Assembly: GCF_005154805.1 (NCBI RefSeq)
Contig: NZ_CP039727.1
Span: 1,113,501-1,177,500, forward strand
Direction of reading: 5' to 3'
Length of the DNA: 64,000 bases
Origin: Bacillus sp. S3
GTDB taxonomy: Bacteria; Bacillota; Bacilli; Bacillales; Cytobacillaceae
Of this stretch, positions 1-7,760 are shown piece by piece. The translations under genes were made by a program, and so were the position numbers. The notes under the pieces were generated by a model. That model saw only the letters and a list, made by a program, of their open reading frames with translations. It did not search any database and had not been told where the DNA came from. Position 1 is the stretch's first letter; each line of letters opens with the position of its first letter.

Positions 1-197
1 TACCAGCCATAAACTACACTGCCATCTGGACCTTTTACCGGGTTTGCAATGACTGCTTTTAAATATCCAGAAGCGTCAAAAGCTCCGCTTGAAAGCTTCC
101 CCCAACCAGCCGTTAACCAAGAATAACCAAGAAATAAACGAATAACTGTCAAAAGTGCTGCGGCAACTTTGTTTTCTCTTAACCAATTGACTACCAT
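1..197 (-). CDS. DoxX family membrane protein, N-terminal part only (runs off the window)
   Basis: The minus strand reads from ATG at 197 (AAGGGG lies 9 nt upstream) leftwards to the window edge with no stop, so only the first 65 or so codons are present. The encoded N-terminus (MVVNWLRENKVAAALLTVIR) and the following residues closely resemble the complete DoxX protein at 32858-33373, including the shared NPVKGPDG segment. DoxX proteins are four-helix inner-membrane proteins; roles in thiol and redox stress systems have been proposed for some members. The part seen covers the first membrane helix and the first extracellular loop. It is a paralogue of the downstream copy; specific function unknown. 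Confidence 0.8.
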   Translation of the reverse strand, partial: MVVNWLRENKVAAALLTVIRLFLGYSWLTAGWGKLSSGAFDASGYLKAVIANPVKGPDGSVVYGW

Positions 198-367
198 GTG
201 AAACATCCCCTTGTTAATTAAGTTTTATATATTAAGTACACTGTTAATATATCAAATTTATCTCAAGAATAGGGTAATTTGTTCAACAGTTCACATATCT
301 GTAAAAATGATTTGAACAATTTGTTACATGAAGGTGTGGGAAAGCTTTATTTATAGGCTGTGTTAAA

Positions 368-2114
368 GGCCATGGTTCTTACGTCTTTTTGGTGAATGTT
401 TGTAGCCCTAAGTAAAAGTGTTACCTTCGGTAAAAAAATGTTATATTAATCAAGTTTTAACCCTGGAAACGTAAGCGATTTAACAACACCGTTATACCTG
501 CACGTCCATACATCATCCGTTTGATATTTTTCAACTTATTTATGGTTCCTTCAGTTTTCCCGTTTGACCAAGGTAATGTTATAGCGTAATAAACAGCCTT
601 AATGTCACCTCTGATGCCATTAAGGAAGGTTTGGAAATAAGTAAATGGTGAGTGCTTATGTTCAATCAGCCATTTTCTAAGGCCGGATGAATGTTTTTCC
701 TCAAAAAGGCTCCTAAAGGATTGAATGAATTCGCTAATTTCCATTAACGATGGGAACGTTTTTAGAAGGTTGGGATGCAAGGATTTAAATGCTTTCTTAT
801 GGTTCTGTACGTCCTTATCCCAAAGGATCCGGATGATTGCCTGTTGAAGATTCAGTGTCTGTGGCTTTTTATTTCGGATATCCCGGCGTTCGTCCGCAAT
901 CATGTAATTTAGTGTGTTGCGATGTCCACCAAACCCTGCTTTCCTGCACGCAGCCTCTATCTTATCACCCTTTGATCCATCTGCGATCATGTTACGGATA
1001 AGGGGAAGATATCGGTCATATAAAGAAGTTCGTTTAAGGGACGGTTTCGATGTCGTAGCTAAATCCTTATAAACGGTATTACGGGAAATACCTAGCTGCT
1101 TTGCGATCGCTGTGATGCTCTTGCCTTCTTTCTGAAGGCGCCGGGCATTTTGAATTCTCTTCCAAACGTTTTCTTCGTGTTCCACCAAAGGCTGGAGCCG
1201 TTTTGGTAAAGGGCGTGATGAACTGCATTGTTGGACATTTGAGTCTTGACCAGTCGGTTTCCATCTTGGCGGCACAATAGACTTAATCGTCTTCTTAACT
1301 GCGTCAAAAAGATGCTGGAGGATATGCCAACGATCACCAACTTGCTTGATTTTTGGTGACGCTTCCTCTGCCGCATTTTTATATGCATGGGCACGATCTC
1401 TTGTAATCAGTTGAATTTCAGGATGTTTGATGAGCCAGCTCCTTACTGACTCTTTGTCTCGGTTTGGTAAAAAATCAAGGATATCACCTGTTTGTAGGTC
1501 TATGAAGATCGTGCCATACCGTTTTCTTTTCTTAAAAGCAAAATCATCAATGCCCACGAAAGGGACACTCCCTTGGCTGAACCGGTTCTTCCTTTTTAAT
1601 CCGGTACAGAATGGCATCATGGCTTATCGAAATGCGCATTTTTCGGCAGATTTTTTCAGCGGCCAGGCAATTATTAGTGAATCCCACATGACGAATCAGG
1701 TTTTCCAGCCTGTTTGTTTTTCTGGCGGAAGGGCTTAACCAGTTCAAACGTTCGGTGAATACTTTAACCTTACAGTCTTTGTTACCACAAAACCATTTGT
1801 GCAATAGAACGGTTATATGAACCGAATGACCTGAGACCGGAAGGTCATCGACTTTCCTAGCATATTGGCTGTGCTGTCGAGACGATACATGTTTGCATTC
1901 TGGGCATTGTGCATGTTTTGAACATATCTTTAACACGGCATACATTGCATCCGGTTCCATTATGGTATAAAGGACTTCAACGTTTTGGTCGAACTTGAAA
2001 AGTTCATTGAAGTTTGAAATGACCATTGTAACCACCGCCCTTTGAGTATTAGTATTGCTATACCCGAAAAGCAGTAAAAAATGCTTTCACCATGTTTGCG
2101 TAAGAACCAAGGCC
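368..2114 (-). mobile_element. ISL3-family insertion sequence, frameshifted
   Basis: The element carries an ISL3-type transposase on the minus strand (457-2035). Its ends are marked by an imperfect inverted repeat: GGCCATGGTTCTTACG at 368-383 matches the reverse complement of 2099-2114 at 15 of 16 positions, and a second matching block (TGGTGAA) follows inside each end. ISL3 elements normally make 8-bp target duplications; no clean duplication is visible, and the exact outer ends are unsure because an 11-bp inverted repeat (357-367 and 2271-2281) lies further out and also encloses the neighbouring GC-rich repeat. Because the transposase reading frame is broken, the copy is probably not self-mobile. 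Confidence 0.8.
457..2035 (-). pseudogene. ISL3-family transposase, broken by a frameshift
   Basis: Two overlapping minus-strand frames make up one transposase. The N-terminal frame (1547-2035, 162 codons) has the zinc-finger pattern of ISL3 enzymes (CPEC near residue 44 and CGNKDC near residue 83). The C-terminal frame (457-1620) holds the DDE domain: Asp in GIDDFAF, Asp in TRDRAHAY, Glu in KTEGTINKLK, and a complete C-terminus. Together they give the usual length of about 530 residues. The frame is lost between about 1560 and 1600, where the alignment needs a +1 (or -2) shift. Insertion sequences with programmed shifting usually use -1 slippage on A-rich heptamers, so an inactivating indel is more likely than a programmed event. 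Confidence 0.85.
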
Positions 2115-2132
2115 ATTGTTGATTTTTTAAAA

Positions 2133-2265
2133 CTGTTGATTGGAGCGGAAGGCACAGAGACTCCTGCGGGAGTAAGGGGCAGGGGAGACCCCGCAGGAGC
2201 GAAGCGACGAGGAGGCTCCCCGTCACGCCCGCGGAAAGCGAAGTGCCTGGAGCAGAAATCAACAG
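2133..2265. repeat. GC-rich palindromic repeat with CTGTTGATT arms
   Basis: A 133-bp block is bounded by perfect 9-bp inverted arms (CTGTTGATT at 2133-2141, AATCAACAG at 2257-2265). Inside is a GC-rich hairpin in which CTCCTGCGGG pairs with CCCCGCAGGAG, followed by further GC-rich sequence ending in a GGAAAGCGAAGTGCC block. Base composition is far richer in GC than the flanks. Similar sequences are scattered between genes in many Bacillaceae genomes as far as I recall; function unknown. Open frames across it on both strands are by-products of its composition. Confidence 0.75.
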
Positions 2266-2312
2266 CCAAGTTTAACACAGCTTTTTTATAAAAAATGGAA
2301 ATATATATTGAT

Positions 2313-2354
2313 TTAACTAATATTGTTAGTTAAAATAAAACTAATGATATTAGT
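2313..2354. promoter_or_regulatory. Putative TetR operator: two adjacent dyads
   Basis: TTAACTAA (2313-2320) and TTAGTTAA (2326-2333) form a perfect dyad with a 5-bp spacer, and ACTAAT (2340-2345) with ATTAGT (2349-2354) form a second one. The half-site TTAGTTAA recurs three times just before the ribosome binding site of the hydrolase gene at 2373. The layout suits autoregulation of the two-gene operon by the TetR protein encoded at 3096-3668; this is inferred from position and symmetry. Confidence 0.6.
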
Positions 2355-2372
2355 TAAAGGGAGAGGGTCAGA

Positions 2373-3080
2373 ATGAGAGTGATCAAAACTGGTTATTTAT
2401 ACCAAGTGACTTTTATGGCGAATGTTTTTCCTGTCAACTGTTACTTGGTGGAGGAAGAGGAGGGAGTAACATTAATTGATGCCGCCTTAGGCTTTTGTGC
2501 GAAGGGGATACTGAAGGCTGCAGAAACGATTGGAAAACCAATTACAAAAATTGTTTTGACACATGCTCACGAGGATCATGTTGGTGCACTTGATTCAATA
2601 AAAGTGGTGTTTCCGGAGGTGCCAGTTTATATTTCAACCCGTGATCACAGATTAATGAATGACGATCGTTCCCTCGATACCCATGAGGAGCAAACACCAA
2701 TCAAAGGCGGTGTGCCGAAAAAATTAAAAACGCGCGCCAATGTATTATTGAAGGAAGGCGATCTTGTTGGTTCATTAACCGCGATTGAAACGCCGGGGCA
2801 CACACCGGGATCCATGTCATTTTTGGATTTGCGAACAAAGGCATTGATAGCGGGGGATGCCTTTCAAACAAGAGGAGGAATCGCTGTGGCAGGTGATTTA
2901 AAACCGCTGTTTCCATTTCCGTCATTTGGCACATGGAGTAAAAAGACGGCGCTTGCCAGCGCAAAGAAGCTAGTGAGCTATGAACCTCAGCTTCTGGCAG
3001 TGGGGCATGGGGAAATGGTGGAGCATCCCGTGAGAGTGATGGAACAAGCCATTGGAAATCTAGAACGGAAAATAGGATAG
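2373..3080 (+). CDS. MBL-fold metallohydrolase
   Basis: A 235-residue metallo-beta-lactamase-fold protein of the glyoxalase II-like class. Metal ligands are all visible: THAHEDHVGA (HxHxDH, residues about 65-74), GHTPGS (His), AGDAF (Asp) and a late GHGE His. It has no signal peptide, so it should act in the cytoplasm. The start is supported by a GGGAGAGGG ribosome binding site. The gene is first in a two-gene operon with the TetR regulator that starts 15 nt after its stop, and two dyads lie between promoter and start. The substrate cannot be told; hydrolysis of a thioester, lactone or similar bond is typical for the family. Confidence 0.85.
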   Translation: MRVIKTGYLYQVTFMANVFPVNCYLVEEEEGVTLIDAALGFCAKGILKAAETIGKPITKIVLTHAHEDHVGALDSIKVVFPEVPVYISTRDHRLMNDDRSLDTHEEQTPIKGGVPKKLKTRANVLLKEGDLVGSLTAIETPGHTPGSMSFLDLRTKALIAGDAFQTRGGIAVAGDLKPLFPFPSFGTWSKKTALASAKKLVSYEPQLLAVGHGEMVEHPVRVMEQAIGNLERKIG

Positions 3081-3095
3081 GGGAGAGTTAAGAGT

Positions 3096-3668
3096 ATGTC
3101 ACCAAGACCCAAAATAGGCCTTGATCTACACACGATAGTAGAGGCAGCAGGGGATATTGCCGATCAACATGGAATGCATGAGGTTACTTTGGCGAACCTG
3201 GCTAAGCAATTGGGGATTCGCCCCCCTTCATTATATAACCATTTCGACGGGCTTCCCGGGTTGAGAAAGAAATTGGCCATTTACGGAATCGACCGCTTAT
3301 ACGAAGTTATGGCAGATGCCGCAATTGGGGTTTCAGGCACCGAAGCAGTGCTTTCAATCAGTAAAGCATATGTCCAATTTGCCCGTAAACACCCTGGATT
3401 GTATGAGGCAACGATGCTTGCTCCTTACCAGGAGGACGCAGATGTTCAGCAAGCCGGAGCAAAAATTGTCGACCTTTCCATCCGGGTCCTTCAGGCCTAT
3501 CATTTGGAAGGAGACCTTGCTCTTCACGCCGTTAGAGGATTACGCAGTATTTTACATGGATTTTCCACATTAGAACAAAAGGGCGGTTTTAAAATGGCCC
3601 TGGATTTGGATGAGAGCCTTACAATCATTCTTAAGGCATTTCTCGCCGGAATCGGCGAAGCTGCATAG
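3096..3668 (+). CDS. TetR/AcrR family transcriptional regulator
   Basis: A 190-residue protein with an N-terminal TetR helix-turn-helix (residues about 10-55, with the LGIRPPSLYNHFDG recognition-helix region) and a C-terminal ligand-binding domain resembling the WHG (TetR_C_33) type, with the RKHPGLYEAT segment. It follows the MBL hydrolase gene by 15 nt with its own GGGGAGAG ribosome binding site. The likely target is the double dyad at 2313-2354, giving a repressor that controls its own operon. The inducer is unknown. Confidence 0.88.
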   Translation: MSPRPKIGLDLHTIVEAAGDIADQHGMHEVTLANLAKQLGIRPPSLYNHFDGLPGLRKKLAIYGIDRLYEVMADAAIGVSGTEAVLSISKAYVQFARKHPGLYEATMLAPYQEDADVQQAGAKIVDLSIRVLQAYHLEGDLALHAVRGLRSILHGFSTLEQKGGFKMALDLDESLTIILKAFLAGIGEAA

Positions 3669-3681
3669 TCTGATAAATGAT

Positions 3682-4071
3682 TTATATATCTTTTTTGTCT
3701 ACATTTAGTTCAATTAGATTCCCATCAGGATCAGCACAAAAGATCTGCGCAAAGCCGCTGGCACTTTCGGGCTTTTCTAAAACTGCTACACCATTTTGTT
3801 TAAGCCAGCTAAGGGTCTCATCGTAAGATTTTACTCTTAACGCAAAATGTCCTTCACGGCTGCTAATGGACTTTTCTTGACGGATTGTCTGAGAGGTCGG
3901 GAGGACAATAAGGTGGATTTGCTGGCCTCCTACTTCATACCAAGCACCTGCAAAATCAAAGGCAGGCCGGGGAAGTTCTTTCAAACATAGAATATTGCTA
4001 TAAAAATTTTTGGCCTGTTCTAAATCGGTTACAGTTAGACTAACATGATGAAGCCCGTGGTACTGAATCAT
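3682..4071 (-). CDS. VOC (glyoxalase-fold) family protein
   Basis: A single VOC-domain protein of 129 residues: beta-alpha-beta-beta-beta units starting LHHVSLTVTDLEQAKNFYS and ending FCADPDGNLIELN. His (LHHVSL), the central HFALRV strand and the Glu of LIELN fit the usual metal-site positions of the superfamily. I place the start at ATG 4071 because GGAG sits 9 nt upstream; the ATG at 4080 directly abuts that site and is too close. It is convergent with the TetR gene (14-nt gap) and stands alone. Closest families are glyoxalase/bleomycin-resistance type; the substrate is not deducible. Confidence 0.85.
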   Translation of the reverse strand: MIQYHGLHHVSLTVTDLEQAKNFYSNILCLKELPRPAFDFAGAWYEVGGQQIHLIVLPTSQTIRQEKSISSREGHFALRVKSYDETLSWLKQNGVAVLEKPESASGFAQIFCADPDGNLIELNVDKKDI

Positions 4072-4271
4072 AGTAATCATCTCCAGTGCAAATGAACTTT
4101 TTAATTTGATAACTACATCATAACATAGGGCCGATAAGGATAAAAAAAGAAGGATTTTTAAAAAATTATTTTCTAAAGCTGTCAGGATCCAATTAGGGAC
4201 ATTTTGGAGATGTCATGATTAGAAAAGCTTTGTTATAATAGGGGAAAACATAGAATTAAGGAATGATGATT

Positions 4272-4880
4272 GTGCGGAACTCGGAAAAATTTGGTTTGGT
4301 TTTGGACGTAGAAACAACTGGATTAGGGCCAACAAAAGATGAAGTAATCGAACTGGCATTAAAGTTATTTACTTATAGGGATGACTCTGGTGAAATTATT
4401 GACATTGTGGAGGAAGACTCCTTTTTACGTGAGCCGCTTTCCAGCACAGCACGGAACAACTATGATCAAGCGTACCGAGTACATGGAATCCCTTACGATC
4501 TAGTTAGAGGGAAAAGCTTTTATGATGGAAAAATAAAGACCTATTTCCATCGTGCGGATGCCGTATTTGCCCATAATGCATCCTTTGACCGCAGCTTTCT
4601 CTTCCACATGTACCCTGAAGTTAACGATTTAAAATGGTATTGCACGATGAGAGGGGTCCCATGGAAAAATTACGGTTTTCCAAACGGGAAACTATTGACC
4701 CTGCTGCAAGCTCATAACATTACCAATTACCAAACACATAGAGCCCTTGATGATATTACATACCTAATGGAACTTCTAAAGAAAACAAACCCGAACGGGA
4801 GCTACTACCTTCAAGAAGTACTAGAAAAAGGTCCAATGAGAAAATATCAGCCAGCCGCAACCCGGACAAAAATGGGCTAA
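4272..4880 (+). CDS. 3'-5' exonuclease, DEDDh (DnaQ-like) family
   Basis: A 202-residue exonuclease-domain protein. The ExoI motif is LDVETTGLG (Asp, Glu), ExoII is AHNASFDRSF (Asp), and ExoIII is HRALDDITYL (His and Asp), so the four acidic metal ligands and the catalytic His of the DEDDh class are present. It contains no polymerase or helicase domain. The start is taken as GTG 4272 because AAGGA at 4258-4262 is 9 nt away; ATG codons at 4263 and 4266 lie too close to that site but cannot be excluded. Probably a stand-alone proofreading or nucleic-acid turnover enzyme. Confidence 0.85.
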   Translation: MRNSEKFGLVLDVETTGLGPTKDEVIELALKLFTYRDDSGEIIDIVEEDSFLREPLSSTARNNYDQAYRVHGIPYDLVRGKSFYDGKIKTYFHRADAVFAHNASFDRSFLFHMYPEVNDLKWYCTMRGVPWKNYGFPNGKLLTLLQAHNITNYQTHRALDDITYLMELLKKTNPNGSYYLQEVLEKGPMRKYQPAATRTKMG

Positions 4881-4886
4881 AAACTA

Positions 4887-4913
4887 CCCCAACGCGAAAA
4901 CACTGCGTTGGGG
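4887..4913 (-). terminator. Terminator after citA
   Basis: A 9-bp perfect stem (CCCCAACGC with GCGTTGGGG) is followed on the minus strand by TAGTTTTT. It lies downstream of citA; on the plus strand it also follows the exonuclease gene but has no good T-run there. Confidence 0.75.
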
Positions 4914-4918
4914 TTAGT

Positions 4919-4937
4919 AATGGTGCCTGACACCATT
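4919..4937. repeat. GGTGCCTGACACC repeat, copy 1
   Basis: Short interrupted palindrome with AATGGTG and CACCATT arms around CCTGA. The same core is found at 7726-7740, 29714-29727, 53192-53206 and 53231-53245. Confidence 0.7.
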
Positions 4938-4969
4938 ATCACTCTTTACACCATGAATACTCTATTAAT

Positions 4970-6058
4970 TTATTTGAAGGTTCCGATATATTTTGCTTGG
5001 GGGCGGTAGATGGTGTTGTTTTCTGCTTGTTCTAGGACATGGGCCGTCCAGCCTACTATTCTGCTGGCAGTGAAGGTAGGGGTGAATAGTTCTGTGTCCA
5101 TATTGATTGCTTTCATGATGGCGGCTGCGTAAAATTCTACGTTTGTATAAAGTGATCGACCGGGTTTAAGTTCCGCTAATATTTTTACGGCTGTATCCTC
5201 AACGGTCATTGCTAGGTCAAGCCACTCATCCTCTCCTGCTAACTTCAATAATTTTGTCTTTAAAGCCATTGCCCGGGGGTCATGGGTTTTATAAACCCGA
5301 TGTCCAAACCCCATTAATTTCTCTCCCTGCAAAATCTTCTCTCTGATCACCGCTTCAGCATCTCCAACAAGAGCAATCTCATCCATCAGCTCAATGACTC
5401 CTGAAGGGGCACCGCCATGAAGCGGACCTTTCATTGTTCCGACTGCAGAGGTAATAGCCGAAACCATATCTGACTCAGATGAAGCTGTAACCCTAGCCGA
5501 AAAGGTAGAAGCGTTCATTCCATGTTCAAGTGTAAGAATCATATATGCTTCAAGGGCTTCGATATGGGCGGCTATTGGTACCTTTCCATTAAGCATAAAC
5601 AAATAGTTTTCGACATGGTCTAAATCATGCCGAGGAGGGCAGAAGTTGTTACCATCTAATTGACATTTTCGGTAGCCGATAACTGTAGGAACTAAGGCGG
5701 TTAATCTGATAGCCTGTGAGACTTTAGGTTTCCAGCCATATTCACCATTTCCCCCTTCTGCCGAAAGAGCAGTTCTAATTACACTCATTAAATCCATATT
5801 TAGTGGGAGCCGGTCAATTATTTCTTTTACGCATACAGGCAATTCGCGATTTGCTTTCAGTTGTTCTTTAAGCAATGCAAGCTGTGAAGCATCGGGGTAG
5901 TAACCAAACCAGAGAAGATATGCCGCTTCTTCAAAAGAATACCCTTCAGCAATATCACGAATTCCAAATCCACGATAAAACAACTCGCCATTTTCCCCAT
6001 CTATATGACTAATCGATGTTTCCGTAGCAACAATCCCTTTCAAGCCTTTTTGAATCAT
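4970..6058 (-). CDS. citA: Citrate synthase, CitA type
   Basis: A 362-residue type I-fold, short (Gram-positive) citrate synthase, condensing acetyl-CoA with oxaloacetate (or, in methylcitrate synthases of the same group, propionyl-CoA). Recognisable parts are the N-terminal GLKGIVATETSISHIDGENG, the HGMNASTFSAR region with its active-site His, MGFGHRVYKTHDPRA (catalytic His), and the C-terminal SRIVGWTAHVLEQ. The start at ATG 6058 gives the family N-terminus and follows AAAGGGGCG; an upstream extension to 6106 lacks support. It is divergent from a LysR gene exactly as in Bacillus subtilis citA-citR, which supports CitA rather than the main CitZ enzyme or MmgD. Substrate preference is not proven by sequence. 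Confidence 0.88.
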   Translation of the reverse strand: MIQKGLKGIVATETSISHIDGENGELFYRGFGIRDIAEGYSFEEAAYLLWFGYYPDASQLALLKEQLKANRELPVCVKEIIDRLPLNMDLMSVIRTALSAEGGNGEYGWKPKVSQAIRLTALVPTVIGYRKCQLDGNNFCPPRHDLDHVENYLFMLNGKVPIAAHIEALEAYMILTLEHGMNASTFSARVTASSESDMVSAITSAVGTMKGPLHGGAPSGVIELMDEIALVGDAEAVIREKILQGEKLMGFGHRVYKTHDPRAMALKTKLLKLAGEDEWLDLAMTVEDTAVKILAELKPGRSLYTNVEFYAAAIMKAINMDTELFTPTFTASRIVGWTAHVLEQAENNTIYRPQAKYIGTFK

Positions 6059-6164
6059 AAAATCGCCCCTTTCCTTAATTAGTATTATTTTATAAAATAA
6101 ATACAATTAACAATATTGAATATTATTAAAGTGATTGATTACTATTTTTAATAAGGAGAAAATT

Positions 6165-7043
6165 ATGGAATTTCAGTGGCTTCAAACCTTCGTTACTGCC
6201 GCAGAATGTGGGAATTTTCGCAGAACTGCTGAATTATTATATATTTCACAGCCTTCAGTAACGGTTCATATAAAACAGCTGGAAAAAGGGCTGGGCATCG
6301 AATTGTTCCACCGTGAAGGGAAAAAAATCAAACTGACAGAAGAGGGAAAACGATATTTGGGTCACGCGAAGAGATTGCTTGAAGTTTATCAACATGGTCT
6401 CGAGGATATGAATTCCTTCAGTCAAGGCTATACAAGAAATTTAATCCTTGGAATCTCACCGCTAATTGCGGATACCATCCTGCCATACGTTCTAAAAAGC
6501 TATACCAACCGGCATCCAGAAGTAGAGATTTCAGTCAAAATCATTGAATCCGTTGATATTGAGCGGGCAGTACTAAAGGAAGAGGTCGATCTCGGGCTTT
6601 CGTGCTTAAACAGCAGCCATCCCCATTTGGTCTGTGAGCTTTTATCAACGGATAAGGTCATCTTGGTTGCACCTCATGATGGGCGGGATTCGGAATCAGC
6701 ACCGCCATTAGATGAGGAAGAAGTGTTAACAACCAATTATGTAATCACCCACAATCATCCCGGTTACTGGGACCTTCTTTGCAGAATAGTAAAAAATAAA
6801 TATCCAAGTGTTCGAATGATGAAAGTGTCGCAGGTTCATATCACGAAAAGGTTTATTGTCGAGGGGCTTGGGGTATCGTTCTTGCCGACCTCGACTGTCA
6901 GAAGAGAATTATTAGAAGGAAGACTGCTAGAGGTAGAATGTCACTCCATCCAATTGCCTGAAGCTAACACGTACGCCATCATGAAATATGATCATTCAAA
7001 GCAATTGGAATTTCTAAAATTTATTTCGAATTATAGATTGTAG
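6165..7043 (+). CDS. citR: LysR-type regulator, CitR-like
   Basis: A 292-residue LysR-family protein with an N-terminal winged helix-turn-helix (residues 1-60, with the CGNFRRTAELLYISQPSVTV core) and a periplasmic-binding-like effector domain. The start at ATG 6165 has AAGGAG 6 nt upstream and puts the helix-turn-helix at the usual distance from the N-terminus. Divergent placement next to citA matches B. subtilis CitR, a repressor of citA. The 106-bp gap contains an AATATTGAATATT dyad suited to LysR binding. The effector is unknown. Confidence 0.85.
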   Translation: MEFQWLQTFVTAAECGNFRRTAELLYISQPSVTVHIKQLEKGLGIELFHREGKKIKLTEEGKRYLGHAKRLLEVYQHGLEDMNSFSQGYTRNLILGISPLIADTILPYVLKSYTNRHPEVEISVKIIESVDIERAVLKEEVDLGLSCLNSSHPHLVCELLSTDKVILVAPHDGRDSESAPPLDEEEVLTTNYVITHNHPGYWDLLCRIVKNKYPSVRMMKVSQVHITKRFIVEGLGVSFLPTSTVRRELLEGRLLEVECHSIQLPEANTYAIMKYDHSKQLEFLKFISNYRL

Positions 7044-7082
7044 GTTTGCTGCTGTCTCCTATATACCTTGCAAAAAGAAAAT

Positions 7083-7114
7083 CGGCCCTGTCTCAAAGGC
7101 TGAAGACAGAGCCG
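7083..7114 (-). terminator. Terminator after the PhnB-like VOC gene
   Basis: CGGCCCTGTCT pairs with AGACAGAGCCG, followed on the minus strand by ATTTTCTTTTT. Serves the VOC gene ending at 7137; it may also stop citR transcripts. Confidence 0.75.
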
Positions 7115-7136
7115 TATAAAATTTACTATTTACTAA

Positions 7137-7568
7137 TTAAACTTCGTGTCGGCCTTCTGTGAACACTTGGAAGGTAACACCGAATTTATCTATCACAGAA
7201 CCATAGGCAGGGCTGAAGAAGGTTTCTTGCAATGGCATTTCTACATGACCGCCATCTTGCAAGGCATTAAAAAATGTACGAGCCTTTTCAGCGTCGTCAG
7301 TTGTGAGACAGATGGTCACTTGAGAACCAATTTGATGCGGCTGTCCTGGAAACGTATCAGAAAACATTAACTCTGTCTCACCCACTTTAATTGTCGCATG
7401 GCTTACACGGTCTTTTGCTTCTGCTGGAAGAGGGAATTCCGGATTTTCCGGCATTTCGCCAAAAGTTTGACTAAAAAGAACCTGTGCATCCAATGCACGT
7501 TGATAAAACTCAATCGCTTCCTTTGCATTACCGTCCATCACTAAATAGGGAATCAATCTTACTGTCAT
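7137..7568 (-). CDS. VOC family protein, PhnB/YjdN-like
   Basis: A 143-residue protein with the features of the PhnB/YjdN-like VOC group: IPYLVMDGNAKEAIEFYQRA at the N-terminus, the FGEMPE segment, SHATIKVGETELMFSD, and a C-terminal KFGVTFQVF strand. These proteins were long annotated as 3-demethylubiquinone methyltransferase-like, but a methyltransferase role is not supported. GAGGAGCG precedes the ATG at 7568. The gene is monocistronic with its own terminator. It is one of five VOC genes in the window. Substrate unknown. Confidence 0.85.
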   Translation of the reverse strand: MTVRLIPYLVMDGNAKEAIEFYQRALDAQVLFSQTFGEMPENPEFPLPAEAKDRVSHATIKVGETELMFSDTFPGQPHQIGSQVTICLTTDDAEKARTFFNALQDGGHVEMPLQETFFSPAYGSVIDKFGVTFQVFTEGRHEV

Positions 7569-7725
7569 AAATAATCGCTCCTCGTCTCCTAAGAATAATT
7601 ACATGCTTTAATCGATAGTCCGAAGACAGGCATCTCGCTGGCACAAATCAATAAAAGCAGCCACATCCTAGTATTACCGATAAATTAATTATAAAACAAA
7701 GAACGCATGTTCGCAATGATAAAAT

Positions 7726-7740
7726 TGGTGTCAGGCACCA
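7726..7740. repeat. GGTGCCTGACACC repeat, copy 2 (inverted)
   Basis: TGGTGTCAGGCACCA, just downstream of the DinB gene; reverse orientation relative to copy 1. Confidence 0.7.
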
Positions 7741-7760
7741 TTTGCACTACTGCCACGGTA

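Noticed and set aside
1560..1600. Possible programmed ribosomal frameshift in the ISL3 transposase
   Set aside because: The needed shift is +1 or -2, and the A-rich stretch there does not form the A6G heptamer in the right phase for -1 slippage; an inactivating indel is simpler.
2055..2291. Open frames on both strands across the GC-rich repeat
   Set aside because: They follow from the high GC content and palindromy, have no ribosome binding site and no recognisable domain.
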